From contig NZ_UHFH01000003.1 of NCBI RefSeq assembly GCF_900459225.1, positions 402,501 through 466,500 of the forward strand: a stretch of 64,000 nt of DNA. The letters run 5' to 3'. Shown one piece after another: positions 28,251-37,925 of the stretch (position 1 is its first letter; each line of letters starts with the position of its first letter). The translations under genes were made by a program, and so were the position numbers. Source of the stretch: Streptococcus dysgalactiae subsp. dysgalactiae (GTDB lineage Bacteria; Bacillota; Bacilli; Lactobacillales; Streptococcaceae). A model generated the notes under the pieces. That model ran no database searches and was not told the DNA's origin. It saw only the letters and a program-made list of their open reading frames with translations.

Positions 28251-29204
28251 ATGAAAAAAGAAAATAAAGCCCTGTTGGCTTGGATTCTTATCCTTGCTCT
28301 TGTTTATCTCATATTGAACCTGCTGATTGGCACAGGTATCTTAGGTCCCTACTATGTTCAAATTTTGATGGGGATTGGCATTGCTATTATCATGGCTATG
28401 GGGACCAATTTGGTGCTAGGCTTTTCAGGGCAGTTTCCTCTAGGTCAAGCCGGTTTTATGGCAGTTGGTGCCTATGCCACAGCGATTTTGACCAAATATA
28501 TGCCAACCTATCTGGGATTTTACTTATCTATGCTGGTAGGTGTTTTGGTAGCTGGTTTGATAGCGGTAATTGTTGGTTTTCCTACACTTCGTTTAAAAGG
28601 AGACTATTTGGCTATTGCAACCTTGGGTGTTGCTGAAATTATTCGGATTGCTATTATCAATGGTGGTGAGCTGACGAATGGCGCAGCCGGTTTAACAGGG
28701 GTCTTACAATATACCTCTTGGCCAGTTGTTTATGCTTTTGTGATCGTTATCGCGATTGTCATGTTGAATTTTATTCGAAGCGCCACGGGGCGAAAAGTGA
28801 TTGCGGTGCGTGAAGACGAGATTGCTGCCGAATCCATGGGGGTTAATACGACGAAAATTAAGGTTATCACCTTTGCTTTAGCAGCTATGACTGCTAGTAT
28901 GGCAGGATCCTTATATGTTGGTTATATTGGAACGGTTGTTCCCAAAGATTTTACCATTATGCGTTCTATTGATTACCTTATCATTGCAGTTTTGGGTGGT
29001 CTCGGTTCGATGACGGGAACCATTGTCGCCGCTATTGTGTTAGGCCTATTGAACATGTACCTTCAAAATTTCTCTGATGTGCGCATGATTATTTATTCCT
29101 TGGCCTTGATTTTAGTAATGGTTTTTAGACCAGGTGGTCTACTAGGCACTAGAGAATTCCGCCTGTCAACTCTATTGTCAAAAAAGGAAAAAGGAGGCAA
29201 CTAG
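28251..29204 (+). CDS. livM: Branched-chain amino-acid ABC permease LivM
   Basis: A 317-residue membrane permease with LVLGFSGQFPLGQAGFMAVGAYATAIL, GDYLAIATLGVAEIIRI and AVLGGLGSMTGTIVAAIVLG, all typical of LivM. Partner of LivH. The livG ATG directly follows its stop. Confidence 0.94.
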   Translation: MKKENKALLAWILILALVYLILNLLIGTGILGPYYVQILMGIGIAIIMAMGTNLVLGFSGQFPLGQAGFMAVGAYATAILTKYMPTYLGFYLSMLVGVLVAGLIAVIVGFPTLRLKGDYLAIATLGVAEIIRIAIINGGELTNGAAGLTGVLQYTSWPVVYAFVIVIAIVMLNFIRSATGRKVIAVREDEIAAESMGVNTTKIKVITFALAAMTASMAGSLYVGYIGTVVPKDFTIMRSIDYLIIAVLGGLGSMTGTIVAAIVLGLLNMYLQNFSDVRMIIYSLALILVMVFRPGGLLGTREFRLSTLLSKKEKGGN

Positions 29205-29969
29205 ATGGCATTACTTGAAGTTAAACAGCTGAGTAAACACTTTGGTGGTCTAACTGCTGTTGGAGATGTCACCATGGCTTTGGAAATGGGTGAATTAGTA
29301 GGGCTGATTGGACCTAATGGAGCTGGAAAAACCACCCTCTTTAATCTCTTAACTGGGGTGTATGAACCTAGCGAGGGAACGATTACCCTAAATGGTCAAC
29401 TGTTGAATGGTAAGTCTCCTGATAAAATTGCCTCACTAGGCCTATCACGAACCTTTCAAAATATCCGCTTGTTTAAAAACATGACCGTTTTGGAAAATGT
29501 TTTGATTGGTTTGGCCAACCAGGGCAAATCCCATTTTGGGACAAGTCTCCTGCGTTTGCCTAAATTTTATCAGACAGAAGCAGCCTTAAAGGAAGAAGCG
29601 CTATCCTTATTGGCTAGATTTCAGTTAGAGGGAGAGGCAGAAAGCTTGGCCAAAAACTTACCCTATGGGCAACAACGTCGTCTGGAAATTGTGCGCGCTT
29701 TGGCAACCAAACCTAAGATCCTCTTTTTAGATGAGCCAGCTGCAGGCATGAACCCTCAAGAAACGGCTGAATTGACGGCTCTTATTCGCCAGTTGAAAAC
29801 AGATTTTGGCATAACCATTATTTTGATTGAACACGATATGAGTCTGGTTATGGAAGTGACCGAACGAATTTATGTGTTAGAGTATGGTCGCTTGATTGCC
29901 CATGGTAGTCCACAAGACATCAAAAACAATCCACGTGTTATTGAAGCGTATTTAGGAGGTGACCTTTGA
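29205..29969 (+). CDS. livG: Branched-chain amino-acid ABC ATPase LivG
   Basis: A 254-residue ATPase with Walker A GPNGAGKTT, Q-loop RTFQNIRLF, the noncanonical signature YGQQRRLEIVRAL usual for LivG, and Walker B ILFLDEPAAGMN. Its stop overlaps the livF start (TGATG). Confidence 0.95.
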   Translation: MALLEVKQLSKHFGGLTAVGDVTMALEMGELVGLIGPNGAGKTTLFNLLTGVYEPSEGTITLNGQLLNGKSPDKIASLGLSRTFQNIRLFKNMTVLENVLIGLANQGKSHFGTSLLRLPKFYQTEAALKEEALSLLARFQLEGEAESLAKNLPYGQQRRLEIVRALATKPKILFLDEPAAGMNPQETAELTALIRQLKTDFGITIILIEHDMSLVMEVTERIYVLEYGRLIAHGSPQDIKNNPRVIEAYLGGDL

Positions 29970-30679
29970 TGGCTATGTTATCAGTGAAACAGTTATCGGT
30001 GAATTATGGAGCCATTGAGGCTGTTAAAGACGTTTCTTTTGAGGTTCACGAGGGAGAAGTTGTCACCTTAATAGGGGCTAATGGAGCCGGAAAAACCTCC
30101 ATTTTAAGAACCATTTCAGGTTTGGTTAAGCCAAAATCAGGTAGTATTTCCTTTTTAGGACAAGACCTCTTAAAGCAACCAGCCCGCAAAATTGTAGCTG
30201 CTGGGCTCTCACAAGTTCCTGAAGGCCGTCACGTCTTTGCTGGTTTAACTGTTATGGAAAATCTAGAAATGGGGGCTTTTCTTAGTCGGAATCGTGAGCA
30301 AAATCAGAAGAACCTCCGCCTCATTTTTGATCGTTTTCCAAGACTAGAAGAACGCAAGCATCAAGATGCGGCGACCTTGTCAGGTGGTGAGCAACAGATG
30401 CTAGCGATGGGGCGAGCTTTAATGAGTCAACCCAAGTTGCTTTTACTAGATGAGCCATCTATGGGTCTTGCCCCCTTATTTATCAAGGAAATCTTTGATA
30501 TTATCCAGGCGATTCAAAGACAAGGGACAACGGTACTACTTATTGAGCAAAATGCTAACAAGGCCTTAGCCATTGCGAATCGTGCCTATGTCTTAGAAAC
30601 TGGTCAACTCGTTCTTTCAGGGACTGGTCAGGAATTATTAACTTCTGAAGCAGTTAAAAAAGCTTATCTTGGTGGTTAA
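29969..30679 (+). CDS. livF: Branched-chain amino-acid ABC ATPase LivF
   Basis: A 236-residue ATPase with Walker A GANGAGKTS, LSQVPEGRHVF, signature LSGGEQQMLAMGRAL and Walker B LLLLDEPSMGLAP, diagnostic of LivF. I chose the ATG at 29969 behind TAGGAGGT; a TTG at 29966 is less likely. Last transporter gene; a CBS-ACT gene follows after 44 bases. Confidence 0.95.
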   Translation: MAMLSVKQLSVNYGAIEAVKDVSFEVHEGEVVTLIGANGAGKTSILRTISGLVKPKSGSISFLGQDLLKQPARKIVAAGLSQVPEGRHVFAGLTVMENLEMGAFLSRNREQNQKNLRLIFDRFPRLEERKHQDAATLSGGEQQMLAMGRALMSQPKLLLLDEPSMGLAPLFIKEIFDIIQAIQRQGTTVLLIEQNANKALAIANRAYVLETGQLVLSGTGQELLTSEAVKKAYLGG

Positions 30680-30723
30680 ACCATTTACTCAGGACATTTG
30701 AAATCAAAGAAAAAGGAGAAGTC

Positions 30724-31386
30724 ATGTCAGTTAAAGATTATATGACGAAGGAAGTCATCAGTATTTCACCCGAGGAAAGTGTTGCCCATGCAGCTGATCT
30801 GATGCGCGACAAGGGGTTGAGACGTTTGCCTGTTATCGAAAAGGGGCAGCTAGTTGGTCTTGTGACCGAGGGGACTATGGCAGATGCAAGCCCGTCAAAG
30901 GCAACCAGTTTATCTATCTATGAGATGAATTATTTGCTTAATAAAACTAAAATCCGAGACATCATGATTCGGCAGGTCGTGACCGTAGAACCAGACGCTA
31001 GCTTGGAAGATGCCATTTATGAAATGATGACCTACAAAGTAGGTGTCTTACCTGTTGTCCAAAACAATCAAGTGGTTGGTATTATTACAGACCGTGATGT
31101 CTTTAAAGCTTTTTTAGAGGTCTCTGGATATGGAGTGGAAGGCATTCGTGTGGTTTTGTTAGCGGATAATGCCGTTGGCGTTCTGGCTAAAATTGCGGAC
31201 TGCTTGTCACAAGAAAACCTGAACATCCGGCGTATCGTTGTTGCCAATCGTTCCAATGGCAAAACAGTTATTGAGATGCAATTAGATGGAACGACAGCTC
31301 CACAATGGTTATCTGAACGGTTAGTAGCAGCAGGAATTACCGTGGAATCTGTTCTTAAAACACTTGCTAAGCCTGATCTATCCTAA
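30724..31386 (+). CDS. CBS-pair and ACT domain protein (AcuB-like)
   Basis: A 220-residue soluble protein: two CBS motifs (about residues 1-58 and 77-135: DYMTKEVISISPEESVAHAADLM and DIMIRQVVTVEPDASLEDAIYEMM) and a C-terminal ACT domain (about 140-210, GIRVVLLADNAVGVLAKIADCLSQENLNI). ACT domains commonly bind amino acids and CBS pairs adenyl nucleotides, so a sensor tied to branched-chain amino-acid uptake is plausible given the place directly after livF. The function is not established. Confidence 0.78.
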   Translation: MSVKDYMTKEVISISPEESVAHAADLMRDKGLRRLPVIEKGQLVGLVTEGTMADASPSKATSLSIYEMNYLLNKTKIRDIMIRQVVTVEPDASLEDAIYEMMTYKVGVLPVVQNNQVVGIITDRDVFKAFLEVSGYGVEGIRVVLLADNAVGVLAKIADCLSQENLNIRRIVVANRSNGKTVIEMQLDGTTAPQWLSERLVAAGITVESVLKTLAKPDLS

Positions 31387-31394
31387 AAATTGAA

Positions 31395-31424
31395 CGCTGC
31401 CAAGAGAATTGGCAGTGTTTTTTT
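31395..31424 (+). terminator. Terminator after the liv cluster
   Basis: ACGCTGCCAA and TTGGCAGTGT pair around GAGAA, followed by seven T. Confidence 0.88.
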
Positions 31425-31472
31425 GAGCAATTTTTTGGTAAAATAGAACTAATATAGAACGAAGGAAGTCAA

Positions 31473-32108
31473 ATGATTACAGGAAAACTTATCACAGTCG
31501 AAGGGCCAGATGGCGCAGGAAAAACTACTGTTTTGGAACAAGTCGTTCCTTTGTTAAAAGAGCGTCTTAGCCAAGAGATTGTGACCACAAGAGAACCGGG
31601 TGGTGTTGCCATTTCAGAGCACATTCGGGAGCTTATTTTGGATGTCAATCACACGACGATGGATCCCAAAACCGAACTCTTACTTTACATTGCAGCTCGC
31701 CGGCAGCATTTGGTGGAAAAGGTGCTACCAGCTCTTGAAGCAGGCCAGTTGGTTTTTATTGATCGTTTCATTGATAGTTCGGTAGCTTATCAAGGTGCGG
31801 GACGAGGGTTGTCAAAGACTGACATTCAATGGCTCAACAGATTTGCGACGGATGGTCTAGAACCTGATTTGACCCTTTATTTTGATGTACCTTCCGAAAT
31901 TGGTTTGGCTCGTATTGCTGCCAATAAAAATCGTGAAGTGAATCGTTTGGACCTTGAAGCAGTTGATATGCATCAGCGAGTACGCGAAGGGTATTTGGCT
32001 TTGGCTCAAGAACAACCTAATCGCATTGTAACCATTGATGCCTCAAAACCTTTAGAAGATGTCGTTGGTGTTGCTTTAGCACATATTTTGGCTCTCATGG
32101 AAGCCTAG
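31473..32108 (+). CDS. tmk: Thymidylate kinase
   Basis: dTMP kinase of 211 residues with P-loop [11 protein letters not shown], the DRF motif [14 protein letters not shown] and lid region. Makes dTDP for DNA synthesis. First gene of tmk-holB-ricT-yabA-rsmI, an order conserved in Firmicutes. Confidence 0.96.
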   Translation: MITGKLITVEGPDGAGKTTVLEQVVPLLKERLSQEIVTTREPGGVAISEHIRELILDVNHTTMDPKTELLLYIAARRQHLVEKVLPALEAGQLVFIDRFIDSSVAYQGAGRGLSKTDIQWLNRFATDGLEPDLTLYFDVPSEIGLARIAANKNREVNRLDLEAVDMHQRVREGYLALAQEQPNRIVTIDASKPLEDVVGVALAHILALMEA

Positions 32109-32123
32109 AAAAGGAGGATGGGA

Positions 32124-32996
32124 ATGGATTTAGCACAGAAGGCGCCTAAAGTCTATCAAGCATTTCAGGATATTTTAAAGAAGAACCGTCTAAACCATGC
32201 CTATCTTTTTTCTGGTGATTTTGCCAATGCCGAGATGGCTCTTTTTTTAGCTAAGGTCATCTTTTGTGAACAGAAAAAGGATCAGACGCCTTGCGGGCAC
32301 TGTCGATCTTGTCAATTGATTGAACAGGGTGATTTTGCTGATGTGACGGTATTGGAACCAACAGGGCAAGTGATCAAAACGGACGTTGTCAAAGAAATGA
32401 TGGCTAATTTTTCACAGACAGGATACGAAGGAAAACGACAAGTTTTTATTATCAAAGATTGTGAAAAAATGCATGTCAATGCCGCTAATAGCTTGCTAAA
32501 ATACATTGAGGAGCCTCAAGGGCAAGCTTACATGTTTTTGCTGACCAATGATGATAACAAAGTGCTTCCGACCATTAAAAGTCGCACACAGGTGTTTCAA
32601 TTTCCGAAAAATGAAGCCTATCTCTTCCAGTTAGCCCAAGAGCGAGGTTTATTAAGAAGTCAAGCTGATTTAGTGGCCAAACTGGCTAAAAATGTTGACC
32701 AATTAGAAGATTTGGCACAAAATAGTCATTTTTTAGAAGTGATGGCTCAGGTTGAACGTTTTGTTTCAATCTGGTTAAAAGACCAGCTGCAAGCTTATTT
32801 AGCCTTGAATCGCCTGGTACTGTTGGCAACCGAAAAAGAGGAGCAAGAGTTAATTTTGACCCTTTTGACACTACTCTTGGCAAGAGAGCAATCAAAAACG
32901 CCCTTTAAACAATTGGAGGCTGTCTATCAGGCTAGGCTCATGTGGCAGAGCAATGTCAATTTTCAAAACACATTAGAATATATGGTGATGTCATGA
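32124..32996 (+). CDS. holB: DNA polymerase III subunit delta'
   Basis: Clamp-loader subunit of 290 residues. AAA+ region with HAYLFSGDFANAEMALFLAK, where the P-loop has lost its GKT, as expected for delta'; zinc-binding cysteines in CGHCRSCQLIEQGDF; and INNSLLKYIEEP-type sensor segment AANSLLKYIEEP. AAGGAGG (32111-32117) is 6 bases before the ATG at 32124, which I prefer to the ATG at 32118. It overlaps ricT by ATGA. Confidence 0.92.
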   Translation: MDLAQKAPKVYQAFQDILKKNRLNHAYLFSGDFANAEMALFLAKVIFCEQKKDQTPCGHCRSCQLIEQGDFADVTVLEPTGQVIKTDVVKEMMANFSQTGYEGKRQVFIIKDCEKMHVNAANSLLKYIEEPQGQAYMFLLTNDDNKVLPTIKSRTQVFQFPKNEAYLFQLAQERGLLRSQADLVAKLAKNVDQLEDLAQNSHFLEVMAQVERFVSIWLKDQLQAYLALNRLVLLATEKEEQELILTLLTLLLAREQSKTPFKQLEAVYQARLMWQSNVNFQNTLEYMVMS

Positions 32997-33793
32997 TAAG
33001 TGCAATTGGAATTCGTTATGGGGAAACGGATCTTGTCAAATACGCTCAGACAGATCAGGAGTTTCCTAAAGGGACCTTGTTAGTGGTCAAAGATGAAAAA
33101 GGAAGCCATCTGGCAAAGGTCTGCCAAGTGAAAAAGGCCTTTTCTGAGAGTAGTCTCCCAAAGGGCTTGCCAACCGTTGTAAGACTTGCTACGGCAATGG
33201 ATAAAAAGGCTTTTGAGGATAATACCAAGTTTGCAGCAGCATCAAAGTCAGAAGTAGTGGCTTTGATTGCCAAAAATGGGCTAGACATGAAACTTATCGA
33301 TATTGTCTTTCCTTTAGATCGGCATTATGTCCTAATTACCTTTTCAGCAGAAGAGCGCGTGGATTTTCGGCAACTGTTAAAAGATTTAGCGGCTTATTTT
33401 AAGACTAGAATCGAACTGCACCAGATTAACAGTCGAGAAGAAGCCAAGATTTATGGGGGCTTAGGACCTTGTGGACGTCCTCTATGCTGCTCGAGCTTTT
33501 TAGGGGAATTTCCAGCTGTCTCTATCAAGATGTTGAAAAATCAAGGTTTGTCTTTGAATTCTGGGAAGTCAACGGGCTACTGTGGACGTTTGCTCTGTTG
33601 TCTCCAGTATGAAGAAAGCTTTTATCAGGAAAGCAAGAAAAAATTCCCTGATTATGGTACCATAGTAGAGACAAGTGATGGTCCTGCGACGGTAGCGGCT
33701 ATTGATATTTTTACAGATACCGTTAAGGTACGGTTGAAAGACCAGTTGACCTTGGTCACTTATGCTTTAGAGGAGGTTAAAGTAAGTGAATAA
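32993..33793 (+). CDS. ricT: PSP1-domain protein RicT (YaaT)
   Basis: A 266-residue PSP1-family protein. The C-terminal half has the cysteine pattern [14 protein letters not shown] and [13 protein letters not shown], which in the Bacillus Ric complex helps hold iron-sulfur clusters. With YlbF and YmcA it assists RNase Y mRNA processing there. The ATG at 32993 overlaps the holB stop; an earlier in-frame start at 32942 would lie inside holB. Confidence 0.88.
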   Translation: MISAIGIRYGETDLVKYAQTDQEFPKGTLLVVKDEKGSHLAKVCQVKKAFSESSLPKGLPTVVRLATAMDKKAFEDNTKFAAASKSEVVALIAKNGLDMKLIDIVFPLDRHYVLITFSAEERVDFRQLLKDLAAYFKTRIELHQINSREEAKIYGGLGPCGRPLCCSSFLGEFPAVSIKMLKNQGLSLNSGKSTGYCGRLLCCLQYEESFYQESKKKFPDYGTIVETSDGPATVAAIDIFTDTVKVRLKDQLTLVTYALEEVKVSE

Positions 33794-34109
33794 GAAAGAA
33801 TTATTCGATGCTTTTGATGGGTTTTCACAAAATTTAATGGTTACTTTAGCTGAAATTGAAGCCATGAAAAAACAAGTGCAATCACTAGTAGAAGAAAACA
33901 CTATTCTTCGCCTTGAAAATACAAAATTACGAGAACGTTTGAGCCAGTTGGAACATGAAACGGTAGCTAAAAATCCTTCCAAACAAGGAAAGGACCATTT
34001 AGAAGGTATTTACGAAGAAGGGTTTCATATCTGTAATTTTTTCTACGGTCAGCGTCGTGAGAATGATGAAGAATGTATGTTTTGTAGGGAATTATTAGAT
34101 AGAAAGTAA
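33786..34109 (+). CDS. yabA: DNA replication initiation control protein YabA
   Basis: A 107-residue regulator that binds DnaA and the sliding clamp and restrains initiation. N-terminal coiled coil ([27 protein letters not shown]) for tetramerisation and a C-terminal zinc domain with HICN and CMFC. GTG start at 33786, overlapping ricT by 8 bases. Confidence 0.92.
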   Translation: MNKKELFDAFDGFSQNLMVTLAEIEAMKKQVQSLVEENTILRLENTKLRERLSQLEHETVAKNPSKQGKDHLEGIYEEGFHICNFFYGQRRENDEECMFCRELLDRK

Positions 34110-34113
34110 GGGC

Positions 34114-34977
34114 ATGCAGGTTCAAAAAAGTTTTAAAGACAAGAAAACAAGCGGGACCCTGTATTTGGTTCCAACTCCGATTGGCAATCTGCAGGACATG
34201 ACCTTCAGAGCAGTGGCAACGCTAAAAGAAGTTGACTTTATTTGTGCCGAAGACACTCGAAACACGGGTCTTTTGCTGAAACATTTTGAGATAGATACCA
34301 AGCAAATCAGCTTTCATGAACACAACGCCTATGAAAAGATTCCTGATTTAATTGATCTATTAACATCGGGACGTTCACTGGCTCAGGTTTCTGATGCAGG
34401 AATGCCATCTATTTCTGATCCTGGGCATGATTTGGTCAAGGCCGCTATTGATAACGATATCGCAGTGGTTGCTTTACCGGGAGCATCAGCAGGGATTACA
34501 GCCTTAATTGCCAGTGGGCTTGCTCCTCAACCTCATATTTTTTATGGGTTTTTACCTCGAAAAGCGGGGCAACAAAAATCTTTTTTCGAGAGTAAGTCAC
34601 CTTACCCAGAAACGCAAATTTTTTATGAATCGCCATATCGTGTCAAGGATACCCTGGCCAATATGTTGACTTGCTACGGTGACCGTCAAGTAGTGCTTGT
34701 CAGAGAATTAACCAAGTTATTTGAGGAATACCAACGGGGGTCTATTTCAGAAATCTTATCCTACCTTGAGGAAACACCACTCAAAGGGGAATGTCTGCTA
34801 ATTGTGTCTGGATCCCAAGTAGACAGTGAGGTTGAGTTGACAGCTGAAGTTGACCTAGTTTCTCTAGTGCAAAAAGAAATCCAAGCAGGTGCCAAACCAA
34901 ACCAAGCCATTAAAGCCATTGCTAAAGCTTATCAGGTTAATCGCCAAGAGCTTTACCAACAATTTCATGACTTATAA
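34114..34977 (+). CDS. rsmI: 16S rRNA (cytidine1402-2'-O)-methyltransferase
   Basis: Tetrapyrrole-methylase-fold enzyme of 287 residues with TLYLVPTPIGNLQDMTFRAV, CAEDTRNTG, SDAGMPSISDPG and LPGASAGITALIASGL. Modifies C1402 in the ribosomal P site. Follows yabA by 4 bases. Confidence 0.95.
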   Translation: MQVQKSFKDKKTSGTLYLVPTPIGNLQDMTFRAVATLKEVDFICAEDTRNTGLLLKHFEIDTKQISFHEHNAYEKIPDLIDLLTSGRSLAQVSDAGMPSISDPGHDLVKAAIDNDIAVVALPGASAGITALIASGLAPQPHIFYGFLPRKAGQQKSFFESKSPYPETQIFYESPYRVKDTLANMLTCYGDRQVVLVRELTKLFEEYQRGSISEILSYLEETPLKGECLLIVSGSQVDSEVELTAEVDLVSLVQKEIQAGAKPNQAIKAIAKAYQVNRQELYQQFHDL

Positions 34978-35003
34978 GTCATCATACAATAGGAGAAAAA
35001 CTA

Positions 35004-35396
35004 ATGACAGAAGATCAAACAGCAGTTCTTATTTTAGGGATATACGGAATTATATTGGCTATATTCTTATTATCAGCCTTACTATGCCTTATCGCTAACT
35101 GGCGACTCTTTAAAAGAGCGGGTTACAAAGGATGGTATAGCCTCATTCCTTTCTATGCAGGTTTTGTTAAACACAAAATCACTTTTGGAGAAGATAATAA
35201 ATGGTTTTACTTTATTGGTTGGGTGATTGCTATTTATTATTACTATGTTCACTTTTGTTATGTTCGTGCTTTTGGTGGATCAAAGGGGCTAGCAGTATTT
35301 AGCTTGTTTTTCCCAGGCATTGCTACCTTGATTATCGCTTTTGGAAAAGCTTATACCGCAAAAGAACATCACCTTGTGCCACATCTTTTAAACTAA
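35004..35396 (+). CDS. DUF5684 family membrane protein
   Basis: A 130-residue membrane protein with three or four helices and the signature NWRLFKRAGYKGWYSLIPFYAGFV, typical of DUF5684 proteins. No function known. AATAGGAG precedes the ATG. It ends at a bidirectional terminator shared with convergent cutC. Confidence 0.7.
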   Translation: MTEDQTAVLILGIYGIILAIFLLSALLCLIANWRLFKRAGYKGWYSLIPFYAGFVKHKITFGEDNKWFYFIGWVIAIYYYYVHFCYVRAFGGSKGLAVFSLFFPGIATLIIAFGKAYTAKEHHLVPHLLN

Positions 35397-35401
35397 GAGA
35401 G

Positions 35402-35437
35402 AAAAGACCATCAATTGAATTTATTGATGGTCTTTTA
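35402..35437. terminator. Bidirectional terminator between DUF5684 gene and cutC
   Basis: AAAAGACCATCAA and TTGATGGTCTTTT form a perfect 13-bp stem. Confidence 0.9.
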
Positions 35438-35442
35438 GCTGT

Positions 35443-36072
35443 TTAGATGATTTTAGTGCCGTGAACAATGGCGGTTCCAGTGAGTTGACTCAAGCTTTGG
35501 CAATTCTCAGCAGTGACGCCTCCTCCGATCATGATTTCAATGCGTTTATTGGCATAGGTAATGAGGTCTTTCAGTTGTTCCACATTGTCTGTAATAGGAG
35601 TAGCTTCAGGTGAGCCATGAGTTAGTACACGCACAAAGCCATAATCAATCAGTTGATCAAGCGCTTGGTGCTGGTGGTCAGTCGGAATTCGGTCAAAGGC
35701 CATATGAAAGACCAAAGGCAGTCCTTGTGTGGCTGGCAATAACTGCTCGATAGCATCCGTATCGAGTTGATTTTCCGAAGTCAGCAGGCCTAACACAAGC
35801 GCATCAGAGCCAGCCTCAATGGCTTTGAGAATGTCTTCTTCCATAGCCTTTAGTTCGAGGTCGTTATAGACAAAATCACCACCGCGGGGACGAATCATGG
35901 TTGCTACTCTGATGTTTTTATCGTGTAAAAGCTGGCAGGCTTCTTTGATGACACCGTAAGATGGCGTGGTCCCTCCGACAGCTAGGTTATCACAGAGTTC
36001 CACACGGGTAACTTGACCAGCATCAAGGGTTGGAAGTAGTGTTAGGTTCTCAGCACAAAATTCTTTAATCAT
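35443..36072 (-). CDS. cutC: CutC family protein (copper homeostasis name)
   Basis: A 209-residue TIM-barrel protein with the CutC blocks VELCDNLAVGGTTPSYGVI, IRPRGGDFVY and FHMAFDR. CutC was linked to copper tolerance, but this is disputed and a catalytic role is unproven. Divergent from serC; both promoters contain copies of one 15-bp repeat. Confidence 0.9.
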   Translation of the reverse strand: MIKEFCAENLTLLPTLDAGQVTRVELCDNLAVGGTTPSYGVIKEACQLLHDKNIRVATMIRPRGGDFVYNDLELKAMEEDILKAIEAGSDALVLGLLTSENQLDTDAIEQLLPATQGLPLVFHMAFDRIPTDHQHQALDQLIDYGFVRVLTHGSPEATPITDNVEQLKDLITYANKRIEIMIGGGVTAENCQSLSQLTGTAIVHGTKII

Positions 36073-36088
36073 TTTTAAATCTCCTTTA

Positions 36089-36177
36089 TCACTAGTATTA
36101 TAGCACGAATTAGGCTAGTCATCAGGAAACATTTTTGTCAAATTAAGGACAATATGCTATACTCACTAGTATTATAG
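36089..36177. promoter_or_regulatory. Divergent cutC/serC promoters with a 15-bp direct repeat
   Basis: TCACTAGTATTATAG occurs perfectly at 36089-36103 and 36163-36177. Read on the - strand the first copy supplies TATAAT as the cutC -10. For serC, TTGTCA (36135-36140) and TATACT (36158-36163) have a 17-base spacer and the second copy begins at the last base of the -10. Placement at both transcription starts suggests an operator. Confidence 0.65.
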
Positions 36178-36188
36178 GGAGGTACTCT

Positions 36189-37280
36189 ATGAGCCAGTAT
36201 TATTTTTCTGCCGGTCCAGCAGTGTTGCCAAGATCTGTCTTGAAACAAGCACAAGCAAGCTTGTTGGATATTGATGGAAGAGGGACGAGCATACTAGAAT
36301 TATCTCACCGGTCCCAGACGTTTGAAGATATTATCCGAACAGCAGAAGAGTTGCTGAGAGAACTTATGGCTATTCCAGATCACTACCGGGTACTCTTCTT
36401 ACAAGGCGGTGCTTCTACCCAGTTTAGCATGCTACCTTTAAATGTAGCAAGAGGAAAAACAGCTTACTATCAGGTGGCAGGCCACTGGGGGAAAAAAGCT
36501 TATTTGGAAGCCTTAACTTTAGCTAGAGAGATTGAAGTTAAGCCTATTTTACTGGCCAGTTCGGAAGCTGATGCTTTTGAGTATATCCCGACCTTTGACC
36601 CTAAAATTCTCGATGCTGAAGCTGCCTATGTGCATATTACCACCAATAATACCATTGAAGGCACAGCCCTTTACGACTTGCCTCAAACAAATGGCATTCC
36701 CTTAGTGGCGGACATGTCCTCAAATATTTTGACCTATCCTTACCAGGTAGAAGACTTTGCTATGATTTATGCTAGCGCCCAGAAAAATATGGGTCCAGCA
36801 GGGGTGACAGTGGTTATTATTGATGAGGATTTTTTGAATCAGGAACCCACCTTATCAAGCATGTGGGACTACCGTGTTCAAGCAGAAGCACATTCTCTTT
36901 ACAATACCCCACCAACCTTTAGTATTTATGTTCTTTCCTTGGTTCTTGACTGGCTGAAAGGTATGGGAGGTGTGGCAAAAATGGCAAAGCGTAACCAGGA
37001 AAAAGCACAGCTTCTTTATGATTACCTAGATCAGTCAAGGTTTTACCATAACCCTGTTCGCTATGCCAATCAACGCTCCGTAGTTAATGTTCCCTTTACT
37101 AGCCCAAATCCGGCTTTGGATGCCTTGTTTATTCAAAAAGCGGAGGCATGGGGTCTCTATGGGTTACAGGGGCATAGCAGTGTGGGAGGCATGCGAGCCA
37201 GTCTGTACAACGCTTTTCCCAAAGAAGGTATACTAGCCTTGATTGAGGTGATGGCAGCATTTGAAGCGAAATATCAGTAA
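36189..37280 (+). CDS. serC: Phosphoserine aminotransferase
   Basis: PLP enzyme of 363 residues making phosphoserine in serine synthesis (also used in one route to PLP). [15 protein letters not shown] at the start, [17 protein letters not shown], and the Schiff-base lysine in [13 protein letters not shown]. Related streptococci often carry serA near serC, but none is visible here between the GNAT gene and ogt. Confidence 0.93.
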   Translation: MSQYYFSAGPAVLPRSVLKQAQASLLDIDGRGTSILELSHRSQTFEDIIRTAEELLRELMAIPDHYRVLFLQGGASTQFSMLPLNVARGKTAYYQVAGHWGKKAYLEALTLAREIEVKPILLASSEADAFEYIPTFDPKILDAEAAYVHITTNNTIEGTALYDLPQTNGIPLVADMSSNILTYPYQVEDFAMIYASAQKNMGPAGVTVVIIDEDFLNQEPTLSSMWDYRVQAEAHSLYNTPPTFSIYVLSLVLDWLKGMGGVAKMAKRNQEKAQLLYDYLDQSRFYHNPVRYANQRSVVNVPFTSPNPALDALFIQKAEAWGLYGLQGHSSVGGMRASLYNAFPKEGILALIEVMAAFEAKYQ

Positions 37281-37305
37281 TCAAATCATGAAAAGAGGAA
37301 TAACA

Positions 37306-37857
37306 ATGGAAATTAGACTAGCCTTTCCAAATGAAGTGGCTCAAGTGATGACCGTAATTGAAGATGCTAAGGCGGTGATTGCTGCTTATGGGAGTGACCA
37401 GTGGCAAAACGGCTACCCCAATGAAGAGGTGATTATTGATGATATTTTAAAAGGTCACGCTTATGTAGCTCTAAATGACGAGGGGACGATTGTAGCCTAC
37501 GCAGCAGCCATTTATGGTAATGAAGAAGCTTACAATGCTATTTACGATGGCCAGTGGAGAACGCCAAATCAAGATTATGTGACCTTTCATCGCATTGCTG
37601 TATCGAAAGACCATCAAGGCCAAGGTGTTGCCCAAACTTTTTTACAGGGCTTAATCGAGGGCTTTGACCAAAAGGATTTTCGTTGTGATACCCATGAAAA
37701 GAACAATGTCATGCAGCACCTCTTGACCAAATTAGGCTATGTCTATTGTGGTAAAGTTCCCTTGGATGGGGTTCGCTTGGCCTATCAAAAACTTAAAGAG
37801 CGTCACGAGCAAGCTGATTATCAGGAGATAGACGAAGATAGTCGCTATGGTTTATAG
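37306..37857 (+). CDS. GNAT-family N-acetyltransferase
   Basis: A 183-residue acetyltransferase; acetyl-CoA loop VSKDHQGQGVAQTFL and C-terminal CDTHEKNNVMQHLLTKLGYVYCG. Substrate unknown. AGAGGA (37293-37298) favours the ATG at 37306 over earlier in-frame starts. Follows serC after 25 bases, so it is probably cotranscribed. Confidence 0.83.
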   Translation: MEIRLAFPNEVAQVMTVIEDAKAVIAAYGSDQWQNGYPNEEVIIDDILKGHAYVALNDEGTIVAYAAAIYGNEEAYNAIYDGQWRTPNQDYVTFHRIAVSKDHQGQGVAQTFLQGLIEGFDQKDFRCDTHEKNNVMQHLLTKLGYVYCGKVPLDGVRLAYQKLKERHEQADYQEIDEDSRYGL

Positions 37858-37925
37858 AGAAGGATTGCGGAATCCTGTTTAGCCACTGTCTTTGCTAAAC
37901 GTTTAAAACGAAGAAAGTAAAACCC

